From NCBI GenBank assembly GCA_021234155.1, contig JAJEKV010000180.1, positions 312,001-376,000 on the forward strand: a DNA stretch of 64,000 nt, written 5' to 3'. Source of the DNA: Isoetes taiwanensis (taxonomy: Eukaryota > Streptophyta > Lycopodiopsida > Isoetales > Isoetaceae). Positions 35,601-47,799 of this stretch are shown here, piece after piece. The stretch's first letter is position 1. The number at the start of each line of letters is the position of its first letter. The notes beneath the pieces are model-generated. The model saw only the letters and a list, made by a program, of their open reading frames with translations, searched no databases and was not told where the DNA came from. The translations under genes and the position numbers were made by a program.

Positions 35601-36420
35601 GAGAAACGGAGGGAAAATTAGGGAGGCTGCCCATGGAGGAGACGTCCAGCATCAACAAGTGAATTCGACAAGTCAATTCGTCCAGCAATTCAACAAGTGA
35701 ATTCGTCCAGCATCTCATCAAAGCACCGATTTACCTTTTGGAATTTCCAAACGTGCTTGTAAGGTAAGGAGAAATAGTTAATTTCTAGCAATGCCGTTTC
35801 TTAAGAAAAAATCATAGTATTTAGTGATACTGGTTTAAAGCCTGAATCTTATTACAGCAGATCTTAGTACTAGCAAATCAGAGATAATTGGGCCACAGTT
35901 TGAGGGCAATTAAGAGGGCAAAAGTAATTCCTGTATGCTCTTTCTTCTTTCATGTTAGAGTTGTTTGTTGCTGATGATGGATGTTGTAATATCACCACGA
36001 GTTCTGCAATTAAAGTTGGCTATGAAATAGTGATTAGAGGGACTGATGGATGTTGTAATATCACCACGAGTTCTGCAATTAAAGTTGGCTATGAAATAGT
36101 GATTAGAGGGACTGTTAGATCTCCTACCTTTGCCTTCTGCCAAAATAATATTAGTTCATGATCTGGTGCACCAAATGCTATGTGGTTCCTTGATGACACA
36201 GTTATACCACCATTGGATATGCAGTATATTTTTGTAGTAATATGATAAAACATTTTTTGCAAATCTTATATGTTTCAAGCTCGCTTTGCTAGTGGTACAA
36301 AGACATTTAAAATAGAAGTGTTTGTGTAACTTATTCATTCTTTATTATTGGAATATTTGGATTCTAAACTGACATAAAGCAAGGGAAGAGAAATGTTCCC
36401 GCTGCGATAAATTTTTTGTA
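32605..36420. other. Long intergenic stretch, possible 3' LTR at its start
   Basis: The first few hundred bases may be the 3' LTR of the preceding Copia fragment, beginning TGTTAGAAAG, but no 5' partner is in the window. The rest is AT-rich with short open frames only. A short minus-strand frame ending near 35150 (MAIEAAKADVVVSVIRDL) looks protein-like but has no recognised relatives here. Confidence 0.4.
35976..36113. repeat. Exact tandem duplication of 69 bp
   Basis: The unit containing gatggatgttgtaatatcac, then cacgagttctgcaatt and attagagggact, occurs twice back to back. The unit length is 23 codons, so any frame passes through both copies unbroken, which explains the repetitive open frame here. 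Confidence 0.9.
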
Positions 36421-36429
36421 GTGTTAAAT

Positions 36430-36890
36430 TAGAGTAACAAAATGTCACATCAAAGATATTTCAAACTCCACTTTCTTCTCTTGCCAATTTCATAATTGCT
36501 CATTGACTGCATTCTTGACTTGACTTGAATATTATGATTTGTAAATCATAGGGTGGCATTGTAGTGTAAAATTGGAGTAATAAAATGTCACGTCAAAGAT
36601 ATTTCGACTCACTTTTTCTTTTGTGAATTTCGTAGTTGCTCATTGATATTTCAACTCCTACTTTTTCTTTTGCAAATTTCATGGTTGCTTGATATCGGAC
36701 AGATGCTCCATATAAAATATTGAATGGAGTATTCCATGGACCAATAACCTAGCGCATATGCAACAATTATTATATAAATGAAATGTACCAAATCAATTCA
36801 GTTTTAGCACTGAAATAAATAGATGGCAATTTGCAATGAAGAGAGACTCCCACTTTTTCTTTTGAGAATTTCATGGTTGCTCTTTGACAT
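36430..36890. repeat. Decayed copies of the 3' end of the eS21 gene
   Basis: Phrases such as gagtaacaaaatgtcacatc, aagatatttcaaactccact and ttcttctcttgccaatttca at about 36432-36495 resemble 38022-38090, which is the last exon and 3' UTR of eS21. Further weaker copies lie near 36570-36640, 36650-36690 and 36845-36890. They are in the same orientation as the gene. A related block around gacagatgctccatataaaa also occurs twice (36698 and 36962). Confidence 0.5.
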
Positions 36891-37204
36891 CATTGTTAAT
36901 CTGAATCCTAGGTTTATAAATCATAGGGTGAGAGAGAAATTCAAGTTTAACCCAATCTTTTGGACAGATGCTCCATATAAAATATTAGGTGGAATATTCC
37001 ATGCAGCAATAGCCCATGCAACAATTATTATATAAATGAAACAGTTATTCTGGATGACCTTTGGAATCGGATTGATTTCTCAAGGGTACCACTGCAATGA
37101 AATCGACATCTACCAAACCAATTCGGTTTTAGATCGATCTCTGTTTTCAGCACCAAAATCAATAGATTGCAATTCGCATCCAAAAGACCATTTCTTAATA
37201 AGGG

Positions 37205-37290
37205 TCAGCTATAAAAATCTTGACATGCATGCAACATTCACAGACTCCAGTGCAAAAGACCATACATGCAACATTCACAGACTCCAGGGC
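37205..37290. repeat. Direct repeat of about 35-40 bp
   Basis: The phrase atgcaacattcacagactcc, followed by ag and gca, occurs twice, near 37226 and 37266, with caaaagacc next to both copies. Confidence 0.7.
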
Positions 37291-38048
37291 AACTTTTAAA
37301 CCTCAAATCATGCCTGGTCTGCATACTTTTCATTCATTATAAATCTCATGCCTTGTCTGCGTACTTTTCATTCATAATAAATCTCTTTGATTGCTCCTGT
37401 TTTTCCCTTTAAAACCTTCCAAGGCTGGATTTTTTTAACTCAAGCAGACTGCACTCTCTTTCTATTTTTTGTTTGCATTTTCGTTATTTTCAAATTCTCG
37501 TTACAAAGGCCAGAAGTAAAGAAGCATTTAACACTAAAAGAGGCATAGACTAACAATGCAAATGAAAGCAAGAATGCCTTTAACACTCAAGAGGCATTGT
37601 TAATTTTAGAAAAGACACTCTACAAGCAATGTTATCTCTATCAAGCAGATTAACAATTCATGGCAAGATCCACTGCATCGTCGATGGAAAAATAGTAGTT
37701 GAACCGACGAATAAGATCTACACCGACGAATAACATCTACAGCAGTAAGATCAACTAGAAACTTATTAATTATAATAACTTTGCCAAAAAATTGAGCACA
37801 TGGATCAGAAGCAGCCTCTTATTGTCAACAATGAGCATCAGAGTCTTTAGAAGAAATCATCATATCCATATGCCCAGTGTGCCAAGCTATACTCATTAAC
37901 GGCAAACTAACAACATAAATACTTTCAAGTGCTAAAAAATAAATAAACAGGAACGCTGAACACCATAAGAATATAAGAGGTGCAAAACCGTATATTTAGC
38001 ACGTCATAGTGTTAATAATTGAGTAACAAAAATTTCACATGGCTAAAG

Positions 38049-38705
38049 TCAAGGATATTGCTTCAACTCCACTTTCTTCTTTTGCCATAGCCTATCAAGA
38101 GCACTGTCTACATCCCCCTATAAAAAAAAAAAATAACATTTTATGTACAAGCCCAAGGGTAAGCAAAGGAAACAAAAAGAACCAAAAAACTCTAAACCAC
38201 ACCTGTGCACGAACAGCACCACAGAACGCAAAGGTGGTGAACTGTCCAGTATACGCTCCATTAGCATCCAAGTGCCCTACATTCAGCTGTACTGAGGCAT
38301 GATCCTTGGATGTAATCAATCTGTTTGTAGAGGAACTGCATAATACAATACACTTTATTATACCTTTTTATAAGATAGTCCCAAAAAACATACCACAAGC
38401 ATTACAATACATATACAATGCAAACAGCCAATTAACAAACCACACACTGCAATATGCTACAGACACCTTAACCAAAAGCAAAAGCTATGTGTTGCTTACA
38501 AGTTTAGAAAACACAACATAAGAAGCTCCTGTCAGTGTAACTATGACAAAAAGGCCTCATGTTTAGACAAGTTTCTAAAACAGAAACAAAGTCTTCGGCC
38601 AAAAATTTCATCATCATTCAGGGCTTCCCAGACCAGACATCAAAGAAAAGCTCACCATTTCCTGGGGATGTAGAGGTCGACATTCTCGCCTTCTTCGTTC
38701 TGCAT
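38049..38705 (-). CDS. RPS21: Cytosolic ribosomal protein eS21
   Basis: Exons on the minus strand: 38705-38656, 38335-38203 and 38117-38049. The GT-AG junctions keep frame and give 83 codons, the normal length for plant eS21. The protein begins [17 protein letters not shown] and continues through [54 protein letters not shown] and [12 protein letters not shown]. These are the conserved eS21 segments. It is a small-subunit protein of the cytosolic ribosome involved in late 40S maturation. Telo-box motifs lie about 50-80 bp upstream of the ATG, as is usual in plant ribosomal protein promoters. No defects are visible, so it is probably functional. Confidence 0.95.
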
Positions 38706-38752
38706 GGTTTCAAGGCGGTGAGCTTCAGAATGCAATAGCTCTCCTTGATAAG

Positions 38753-38787
38753 AAACCCTAACCCTAATAAGACCTCTAACCCTAAAC
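38753..38787. promoter_or_regulatory. Telo-box cluster upstream of eS21
   Basis: The plus strand reads aaaccctaaccctaa at 38753-38767 and ctaaccctaaac at 38776-38787. This is the AAACCCTA telo-box, common close to the start of plant translation-related genes and active in either orientation. It lies 48-82 bp upstream of the eS21 ATG. Confidence 0.75.
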
Positions 38788-38855
38788 GGCGGCTTCAGGT
38801 AATTTATATGCCTTTAGACCGCTTCATACTGGCCGTTAAAAGGCCGTTAGTATTA

Positions 38856-39013
38856 GGTTATTTTAGGTGGTGGGGCTTTATGCCCCGTAAAAAGTCGAGG
38901 CGGCTCTGCCAGCTGAGGCGATGGACGAGCGGGGGAGCTGCGAGTGGACCGCCGAAGCTGGCGGTGCCGCCGAGAATTTTAAGGGCATAAAGCCCCACCA
39001 ACCTAAAATTACC
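38856..39013. repeat. Inverted repeat with 30-bp arms in the eS21 upstream region
   Basis: Bases 38856-38885 (ending ggggctttatgccc) are inverted at 38983-39013 (starting gggcataaagcccc) with two or three differences. The GC-rich loop of about 97 bp has no gene. It could be a small foldback element in the promoter. Confidence 0.75.
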
Positions 39014-40639
39014 AAACGTAATGACCAGGACCTTGGATTACGTATGCTGACGTGTCCATTTTCTTTTTGTTTGTTTTTTTTTTTTTTTCACGATGGTGCG
39101 GCTATGGCCGGCTATGGCGATGTGATAGCTATGCGAAAGATGGAAGTGCAAGAATGGCGCTGAAGGCCATGGGTGGCTATTGTGATTCTTATGGCGTTGA
39201 AGACTAGTATAGGGGTTTCTTCTTAGGGGAATCTGCAGTTTAGTGGTAGTTTAATGGCATTTTCGTATTTGAAGACAATAACAGCTATCGGCCTCCCCTT
39301 TCTAACGACATAAGGTGGTTTTTATCAGGTCAGGTTGTATCCAACTCCGTTCTGACTCAAAAGGAAGTTATCAGGTCAAAGAACTGGCTGAATGCTGCAA
39401 TTTATGGCCGGAGACCTTTCTTAGATGCCGGATTCATACATTTCTTAGATGCCGGATGCATGCATGTTATCCTGATCATATCTTGCAGGCATTCTTGAGC
39501 ATTGTCCATTCTCTTCTAGCTGCAAATCCTTGAGCATCGTCCTCAGCATATAATGATCAGGTAATCATCTCCTAACTCGACATTAATCCTTTTATTTGAT
39601 CAGGAAGGATATTATACTTGGCTTTAACGAGAATGCTTCCTTTGGGATTTTTTTTTTTCGACGAAACAGAGCTCTGTGTGACGATATTTTGATAGTTATT
39701 TTAATAACGGATCACACGTATCCATTACAGAAGATGAAAGGGGAAAGCCTATTTGTTGAGAAGACCTTAACAGACGCTACTCATCTTTAGAAGGTTTTAT
39801 TGGAACGGTGATCACAGATCCAAATTCATCAATATGAGTTTAGCCAATGTAGGTGCCTGAATGCATCCAGAGTCAGACCAATGAAGTTCATCCATTTACA
39901 ATTAGAGAAATGGAAAGAAGATTATACATAAACTGATCTTAATTTGATCAGCTCGTCTTCCGTATAAGGAAGAGATCCAGAGATACAATTTTAATGTCCA
40001 AACAGGTCCAAGGCTTGTCTATGGTACCCAGTGGGCAGAAATTTCTAGATCCTTACTAATCTACGCAAAGCTCAAGCATTCTTAGCCGCCGAACCGATAT
40101 CTGTTCCTCGGTCGCATAAATAAATAAAAAGTAAAGCTCATGATGAAGGATCCAGAATACTAATAGTAAAAATACTCCCGAAGGTTTTTGCCCCTGCTAT
40201 GCATGCATATCCACTTTTCTTGATGTAATTGTATGCTGTCATTACGGGTTGGACTGCATATGAAATGGATTTCTCATCTTTCTCAATGGAACATATAAAG
40301 AAAAGGTTATATGTAGCAGCCATCTGGTTTTGAGATTAAGGAAAATCTCTCTGCAGGTTGACAAGAAGTTGACATTATTTTCCTGACTTTTTTGTTCTAG
40401 AACAAAGGTAGCAAGGAATAAGGCATTTCTGCAACTTTGAATGATTGGAGCAATATTTCAAGTGGACACATTCATCATAATCAGGTTCATTTTTGGTATT
40501 TGGCTTTGATGCTACTTTTTTGTTGTAATTTTTTGTTACTTTTGTTATTTCTAATTTTCTGTTGTAATCTTTTCTGTTATACTTTTGTTATTTCTATTTT
40601 CTAAGCATATCCTATAACTATTGTATTTAAATTGTAGGT
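39014..40639. other. Intergenic, no gene seen
   Basis: Contains a T-rich run near 39062-39088 and a small duplication (tttcttagatgccgga, 39417 and 39441). The final 200 bases before 40640 are probably the promoter, leader or an intron of the following pseudogene. Confidence 0.4.
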
Positions 40640-43080
40640 GTGCTGACTAGAATGACAGAAATCCAGCCCTCTTTTAGTCTAGTATCACAGGGTGTTAATT
40701 GCATTCCGTCAACTTTTGTCAATGATGATAAGGCTGAGCAAATCTTGGCTGAGGTTGAGGACGGAGAAACCAGTGAAGAGGATGATTCTAAGGATGACTG
40801 GATACCTTTAGACGAGTCTTTGTTATCTGAGGCACTTAGTGGTGGTTTGGAACGATCAAAGGGTGTGAATGCATGGGCACGTCGCAAGTTTGACTCATGG
40901 AGAAAGGATTTCAAGTATAATTGTTCTATCCCCATTGAGAAATTAGATCTACGGGTACTTAATGACATGCTGGCACGATTTATCCTCCAGGTACACAAGC
41001 TTTAGTTTTGTAATGTTATTGATTTTCTTTATAATATACATACTTTTTTGCTGTTTTGTAGGTAAAGAAGAAGAAGAGTGATAAATTTGTATCCTCCAGC
41101 AACGTACGTAATGTATATGTATTTTTATTAATATTTCAGATTCTAATTTAATTGTTTATGTTGTAGGTTGCACTCTTTGTTTAGAGGCATTGGAAGAATT
41201 GTTAGGAAGGAACAAGAGAAAAGAATTGGTGAAACAGGGGTTCGTGAGCATCCATTTGACATCCTTCATGATGTCGTTTTCTCTCAAAGCCGTGAGGCAT
41301 TAATCTGTATGGTGAAGAAGACTAGGATCAATGGTGCTTATGACAGACCAAAAAAGAAAGCACCTCCGATCAGCTTTTTTGAGGAGAGAGAAATTTTATC
41401 AGATATTGATCATCAGATTATGCATGCAGCAGGGTGCATTAAGAGGCTAGTCTATTATATTTTGACTAGATTTGGGATCAGGGCCGTCAAAGAGCTACAT
41501 GCCGTTTGTAACGTTCCTAACCGACATGCCCTTAACCAACTGGGCAAAACCGTCTAGACGTTTATGAGTAGTCGCTTCTACCCATTTATGCCGGTGTCTC
41601 GGGAACGCCCCACAGGCACATTCAAGGTTCGAATACTCGAGCGGTCTACCATGGGCCCGTTACAGTCTCTCCCACTTGAACTATGCTCGTCCTCGAGCAT
41701 CCAAGGCTGTACCATGTCACAATGATTACCAAGTCTTTGCAAATTACCCATGCATATAGGCACCCATGGAGACTCGAACTCGAGACCTGCTCTGATACCA
41801 ACTGTAACGTTCCTAACCGACATGCCCTTAACCAACTGGGCAAAACCGTCTAGACGTTTATGAGTAGTCGCTTCTACCCATTTATGCCGGTGTCTCGGGA
41901 ACGCCCCACAGGCACATTCAAGGTTCGAATACTCGAGCGGTCTACCATGGGCCCGTTACACCGTTAAGGATTGTGATCTAGTATTAGAAACAGATGAAGA
42001 AGGTGAACTTATGAAATATGGTGAGCATATCAGCATGAACCATCAGCCAACAGCTACAAAAGTTGATGATCGCCATTTTTGAAAACCTATCTGGACCCGT
42101 GAAGTAGATTTTCTTCTTACATATAAACAATATGTTCGTCACTTACCAGCGAAGGAAAGAGACTTGGAACCAAGGTCGCTGTTTCTTCAACCAATTCCAA
42201 AGAGCCGAGGCATGGTAAGCGTTCAGTCACTCTTTGTTCATTACTGTTTTTCAATTACAATTTATTTTTTAAATGCTTTTTTCTTTGTCAGATTTGGTAC
42301 TTGTAACACCGGTTAAGCGTAAATAAACTATCGGTACGGTTGAAGACAATGGCTTCTGTTCTTAGTCCAGAAACTGAGATATGCAATAAATCTGGTAGGG
42401 TGTCATTGGTAACTAGATTGGCTGCTGCAGACCTGCCAAAGTGGGCATGAGTATTACAGGACATAAGTTTGTACCATTGTATGAACAGTACATCAAATTG
42501 ATAATATTAATTTTTACTTGTTTTTTATGTTCTCTGGCTTAATTTGTTAAGACGCCTATGATTTGTTAGGCATGACAGGACAGAAAAGTCAAAGGTCGAC
42601 ACATGTATGGGAATAATTGATCAGCCATTAAACAGTATTGGAACTTCTTGAATGTACAAGGATGCACTTTCTGGTATGCACTCTACTATTTATTTTATTT
42701 TAAGCAAGAGTGGAGTTCCCGCTCAATTCTTTTATCGTCTATTAATATGTCTTATTTTCATTTATGCAGATGAAATTACTAAAAAGAGATTGCTTGGTGA
42801 CTCATCTAGTAGTGTACTTGCTGAAACATGTACAAATGTTATCAAAGTTCCATCTACTTTGCTACCTATTTCAGAGATTGATGGTAAAGAAAATCAGGGT
42901 CTTGCAAAAAAAGCGTTTAACAAGGATTCTATAGCTATTATCACTGCGTCTACCATAGATTCAAGAATTCTTGCAAATCCACCTCCCAGATTTGACAAAG
43001 ATGAAGATTACGATGACTCTTTTTATGATGAAATGAGCAGGAATTTTCCAGATATGGCAAGTACAATGGGCCTGTTATAA
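40640..43080 (+). pseudogene. DUF3504/Crypton-type tyrosine recombinase-like gene, broken
   Basis: Exon pieces: about 40652-40990, 41062-41103, 41168-41506 resuming at 41966-42214 after a TRIM insertion, 42292-42455, and 42769-43080. An acidic N-terminus is followed by VNAWARRKFDSWRKDF, LDLRVLNDMLARFILQV, LHSLFRGIGRIVRKEQ, YYILTRFGIRAVKEL, then CDLVLETDEEGE and, after the next intron, LKTMASVLSPETEICNKSG with RVSLVTRLA. This order resembles the DUF3504 domain of ZMYM2/QRICH1-type proteins, which derives from Crypton tyrosine recombinases: the GIR corresponds to the first catalytic Arg, and NKSGR sits where the family has an N-H-x-x-R motif, with Lys in place of His. In-frame stops occur at 42080, near 42304 and near 42449, and one junction (41103 to 41168) does not keep frame. 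The last exon is Ser/Asp-rich. Assignment rests on remembered family patterns, not an alignment. Confidence 0.62.
41507..41960 (-). mobile_element. TRIM (miniature LTR retrotransposon), 454 bp
   Basis: Two 158-bp direct repeats (41507-41664 and 41803-41960) appear identical and flank a 138-bp core. On the minus strand each repeat starts TGTAACGGGCCC and ends GGAACGTTACA, the TG...CA form of LTRs. The core next to the 5' LTR contains TGGTATCAGAGC (about 41789-41800), the standard initiator-Met primer-binding site, and a purine-rich tract (aagtgggagagac) precedes the 3' LTR. The 5-bp duplication CCGTT lies at 41502-41506 and 41961-41965. There is no coding capacity. It sits inside an exon of the DUF3504-like gene. 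Matching LTRs imply recent insertion. Confidence 0.95.
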
Positions 43081-43439
43081 ATAACCAAGGTGGCTTTACT
43101 AATTGTACCTTCAATTTTGGGAATCAGCTTGATGTTAATCAGCTTGCCTCACTTATTGCTTCAGCCACGACAAAGAATCCACAAGCATGAGAATATGTGG
43201 ACGAAATACTATCTTTTGGCCATGATAATAGTTTAGGGATACTGCGCCTGTTTCTGGAATTACCTGATATGAGACTTTGAAAATACTTGTTTCTGAAAAT
43301 ACTTTGAAAATACTTGTTTCTGAACTTGTTTCTGAACTTGGTTCCAGTTCTTTGTTGGAAATTTAAAATTCTGAAAATAATGAATGCATCTGAAATTCGT
43401 TTAGTTAGTGGAGATGAAATTCCTCCTTATAATCTACAA

Positions 43440-44200
43440 CAAAATTTGCAGTAATCCAAAGGTCTTGGTCATTACAGTTAGAGAATTTAGATTAATGGTG
43501 CTTCACATTACCTTCGTTAAGAAATTTCCGTTAAAATGCTGAGTTTAAAAAAAAATGGCGTTGACTTCCGTAGGAAATTGCGTAAGAGGCGCCTCACATG
43601 TAAATCTTTTAGTATTCACATGTAGTTCATCTTAGACGGCCGGTTTGACGTCTGAGCCGTTCATCTCGGAACTGCTGGAACAGTTTACACCTGAGTGTCT
43701 TAACGGCTTGGCGTCCGGCAAAAACTTGCCGTTGACATGTGAGGCGCCTCTTAAGATGTTGGGTTTAAGAAATACGCCATTGTAACGGTGCAAGATAACC
43801 GGCGTCCACATTGTCTTCCGTTAGGTTAAATTTTAATGACGGACTTAAGGGAAATTTAAAGGTGAGTGGGACGCCATCCCATAAGCTCTGTTTGCAATTC
43901 AAATTTCAACCTAACGAGGTTTGAAGCCATACTTGATGGTTACCATTAAGTTCTTTTTTGACCTAACAATGTGACAATCAATGATTTAATAATTTAGGTT
44001 GTGTTAATTTTTAACCTAACGGCAGGACAAGTCAGTGCGAAGCAACATTTAATGAGTTTCACCATTATATTATTTTTTTAATCTAATGGCAAGTGTGAAG
44101 TGAAATTTTGTAGTTATATTACTAATAACATAAAGGACATTCCATTATGTTAATAATTTAACATAACGCCCAGTGTGAAGCGACCCTTAGATTCCATGCA
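43440..44200. repeat. Foldback-like region with nested short repeats
   Basis: TAAGAGGCGCCTCACATGT at 43583-43601 is inverted exactly at 43735-43753. Around it, variants of ccgttaggttaaa/ccgttaag and of agtgtgaagcgacc recur several times between 43490 and 44190. No coding frame is supported. It is probably a decayed miniature element or a nest of them. Confidence 0.6.
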
Positions 44201-47200
44201 AGCCTAGCCAAATACAAATCATGGGCTGGTCATGTAAGGGTCGGCAAACTTTTAGAACCTACCAAAACAAGGTGATGTGTATGTCGGATTGCTCTTCCGT
44301 GCCCTCGAAGGTGTGTTTGCATGTTTTTTTCTTTATTGTTTTGTGGTTTGAGTTTAAAATTAGAAACATATCTACTTTCGTCAGGACTTGTTCATCACAT
44401 TATTTGGCATGTCCTCTAATTGTGGGCCACGAAGCAAATTTCAAACAAGATATACATCTGAGAAGGATGGAAGGAAGGAAGGTTGGGACCCAAATTACCC
44501 AATCAATGTAAAGCTAGCATTTTACTTATTTTATCACAAGAAGCTGTAATTTAATTGCACACATGTCAGTTTGTTGTTGTAAGTATATTTGCTACTTGAT
44601 AGAAACTAAGAAATTATTGTCTTTTATTTTGTCTGACTCAACATGGACAAGACTTGTAGTAAGACATCTTGTATGTATGGAACATATGGAATAAGCCAAT
44701 GTATTAGTAGCCACAAGCCATTACTGTTGGCATTCCATGTGCTACACTAATATACATCTTTTCAAAAAATGTGTCAATTTGAGATGGAAAGCTTAGCCTT
44801 GTTACATATTTATATAAGTATGCCAGAATCAAACTTCTACTCATTTACAAAGGACAGTTGTGTCCAAATTAGGGTGATTTATCTGTGTCTCAAGATAAGC
44901 AGATAAATCTACTTCTTGAGGCTAGTTGACAGGTCCTTTATAGTATTTATATCCCTCTTGACTTCATTTGTCCTTATCATAGAAATCATCATATGGACTA
45001 CACATAAACGAATACAAAAGCACTATTTCACAACTTAAACATAGGCAACAAGGAGGAAAAGGCACAGAGATCTAGGACGACTTCTTAAGCAAATCCAAAA
45101 ATTATACATATCTAAAGAATGCACATTTAGAATGCAAAAACATCTCTAAGACACCCTACCAAACTGCAAATCTAGGGAATGCATGGTCCTTCTTGTCACC
45201 AAAGCAACAAATAATTTTGTGTACCTCTTTTGTTGGGTATTTGGTAGCTGAACCTTTTGTATATCCAAGCTTAACAGAAGTGAAGTGGAGCTAGAATCAA
45301 TCTAAAAGCATTGGCACTTAGGAGCTAGGCCTGTACATATGTGTTTGTGCAAGAGAAACTATAAGTTTGTCTATCTTGATGCATCTTATTGCATGTACCA
45401 GGAAAGCTAGAGACAATGCACATCATTGCAAAATCTTTAAGTCATATCTAGCAGTAGGTGGAGGTAAATATAGCATCATTTTTTCTTTCGTCATTTCTCT
45501 ATTGATTTGTCCATTGCAGTCGTTGGATTTGGAAGTTTTAGTGGAGTTAAAGCTTTGGCAAATATTTGCCCCACAAAGAAACTGGGTTAATAACTTACCA
45601 CATATCTTAATCAACTTATAAGACTGAATATTATGTTCATGTAATATATTTTCATAGAGGAAAACAAGTCGTCCTATCCTAATTTAGATGAGAGTTTTCA
45701 GCCATATAACTTATTGTGCTGCTAAATGATTATTCTCTATTTGTTGAAGGAAAACTTCAACATTACTCAATCCTCAATGTTACACAAGCCTTATCTTTGT
45801 CTACTTTCAAAATCTAAACAAATGTAATTGTAACTAATTCTAAGTACGAGTTAGAATGATTTCAATTTTGATATTGAGTTCAAAGTTTAGCATTTAAAAG
45901 TAATCCCTACAATAAGGGGACCTAATCACAAGTAGCATGTAGTTGGTTTTGGGGCATTGTAATCGTAAACTAATTACGAGTGCGACTTAAGAACCTAATT
46001 AGGACTTAATGGCCTATGATTTCATTGATTTTTTCTAGATGTTTTTTTTTACTACAAGATCTTTTCCCAGTAGTACAAATCCACGTGCTACAAGAAACCC
46101 TAACAACATGCATTATAAAAATACTTTGCTTGATATCCGACTATCGAGAATTTGTATTAGTCACACACGCGGATATATCCACAGATGCCTTGACTATTAT
46201 TGACAATAGCTCCAAGTTTGAAAGTTCGTATTTGACTTGGGTTGAGTTGAGTGGTTCATGAATGCACTTTGCTAGGGGGAAGCTCTAGAGTATCAAATAG
46301 AAATATTTACGATCGCAGAAACAAAAAAGAAATGATAGGAATGCACAACATATGAGCTAGGCCTATTCTCACGTTCAAATGTACAACTTTAGAGAGCGGT
46401 AAACACTACCTGTGCTAAAGAACATTATTGTGATAAACAAATACTACATCATCTGTAATGCTCAAGCTTGTCATTTGCTTTGAAGTAGAGAAACAAATTT
46501 GCCTTGGGGAAATAACTCATCACCAAATGAGACCCCAGTTATATGAAAGTTTACTAGCAAAAACACATGTGGTGGTGGATTGAGGCGATTGTGGTTTCCC
46601 AACAACAATGGGAATCCCTTGAAGAAGATTATGAATATGGTCCACATTTGGGCATATGGGGGCATGTAGAATGAGAACGAAGGGAGAAGGCAAACTCCCT
46701 GCTTAAAATTCTCTTGACCTTTTTGCATGTCTTCCTATTCATCCTTTTAGATTCCCCCTTCTTGATAGCACTCCAACCCAATGGCATAATTAAACATGCC
46801 TAGGGAATTTATTCGATATGGCAGCGATGTTCAAATAAACATCACCTGGATGAAATACTACAAAACCGACGTAACTACATGTTTGCAAGCTTGCAAATCA
46901 ATTAACATCTTTGCAGACTTATTGCATGAATCAATCACAGTATAAGGACAACTTCACATCATAATGGGATACCAATTTTTAAGATGATAAATCCTAGATC
47001 TTGTTGCAAAGAAGATAGGTTGCATCATTGAATATAACAGACAAGGCACTGTGGCATGATGTAGATTGAGGGTTCAAAGTCTGAGCTTTAAGTGAATCAA
47101 CATCAAGGAATTTCAATGCGGTAAAATACAAGTATGTGAGTTGCAAGTATCTGGGGGTATTTTGCCATTCGAATGCATCCAACATTGTCATCGAGCTGTT

Positions 47201-47299
47201 GGAACGAAGCCAACTTTGGAGCTGTGTTATGACTCCTTTGCATTAACATGACTCCAGATTCTGAAATGCAAGTTCTTTGTAGTCTTGATACATATGCAT
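44201..47299. other. Intergenic, no supported gene
   Basis: AT-rich sequence with only short open frames. No transposon termini, RNA gene or conserved domain could be recognised. Confidence 0.4.
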
Positions 47300-47590
47300 T
47301 TTTGGGTTGCCCCTAGGGGGGCAAACCCTTGCTCATATGGATTTTTGGCATATTCCAGGTATATATCAGCATATGCCTAGAATATGCCAAAAACTGCTTC
47401 AAACTGGTTGTTGCCAGTAAACTGGCGGTCAGCCTTGTTGCCAATCGGTGCTGTTCAAACCGCCTAACCGGCTTTACTGATGGATCTAAGCCAAAAGTTT
47501 GGAATCAACAAGAGGAGCCAACTCTTCTACTACTATGCTTCAATATTTTTCGGGGGTTTAGGTTATTTCCGATCTGTGTAGGTACTTTCG
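47300..47590 (+). repeat. Dispersed repeat family, copy B
   Basis: The head tttttgggttgcccctaggg, then ggggcaaaccc and a segment rich in ggcatat/atatgcc, is almost identical to the reverse complement of 57375-57250 and resembles 25710. The head contains a self-complementary core (gcccctagggggc). The tail after about 120 bp differs between copies. Confidence 0.7.
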
Positions 47591-47799
47591 ATTAGTGTTT
47601 ACGGTTTCAATGGCGCTTTTAGCCTTGCTAACATTGCTTCTGCTCTTCTGCGTCGTATTTGAAGTAAGCTTCTGAAGCTCTTACTCATGTTCACAAGATT
47701 GGCCATCCCATATACTTTGATAAAATGGTCTTCAATGTTCAAGAACGTGGACGTTTTGCATTTCTTCAAAACTATTTTTCCCTTATGGTTGTTTTACAA

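Noticed and set aside
41600-41800. tRNA-like ggttcgaat and gactcgaactcgagacc strings
   Set aside because: They belong to the LTR and primer-binding region of the TRIM; no cloverleaf forms.
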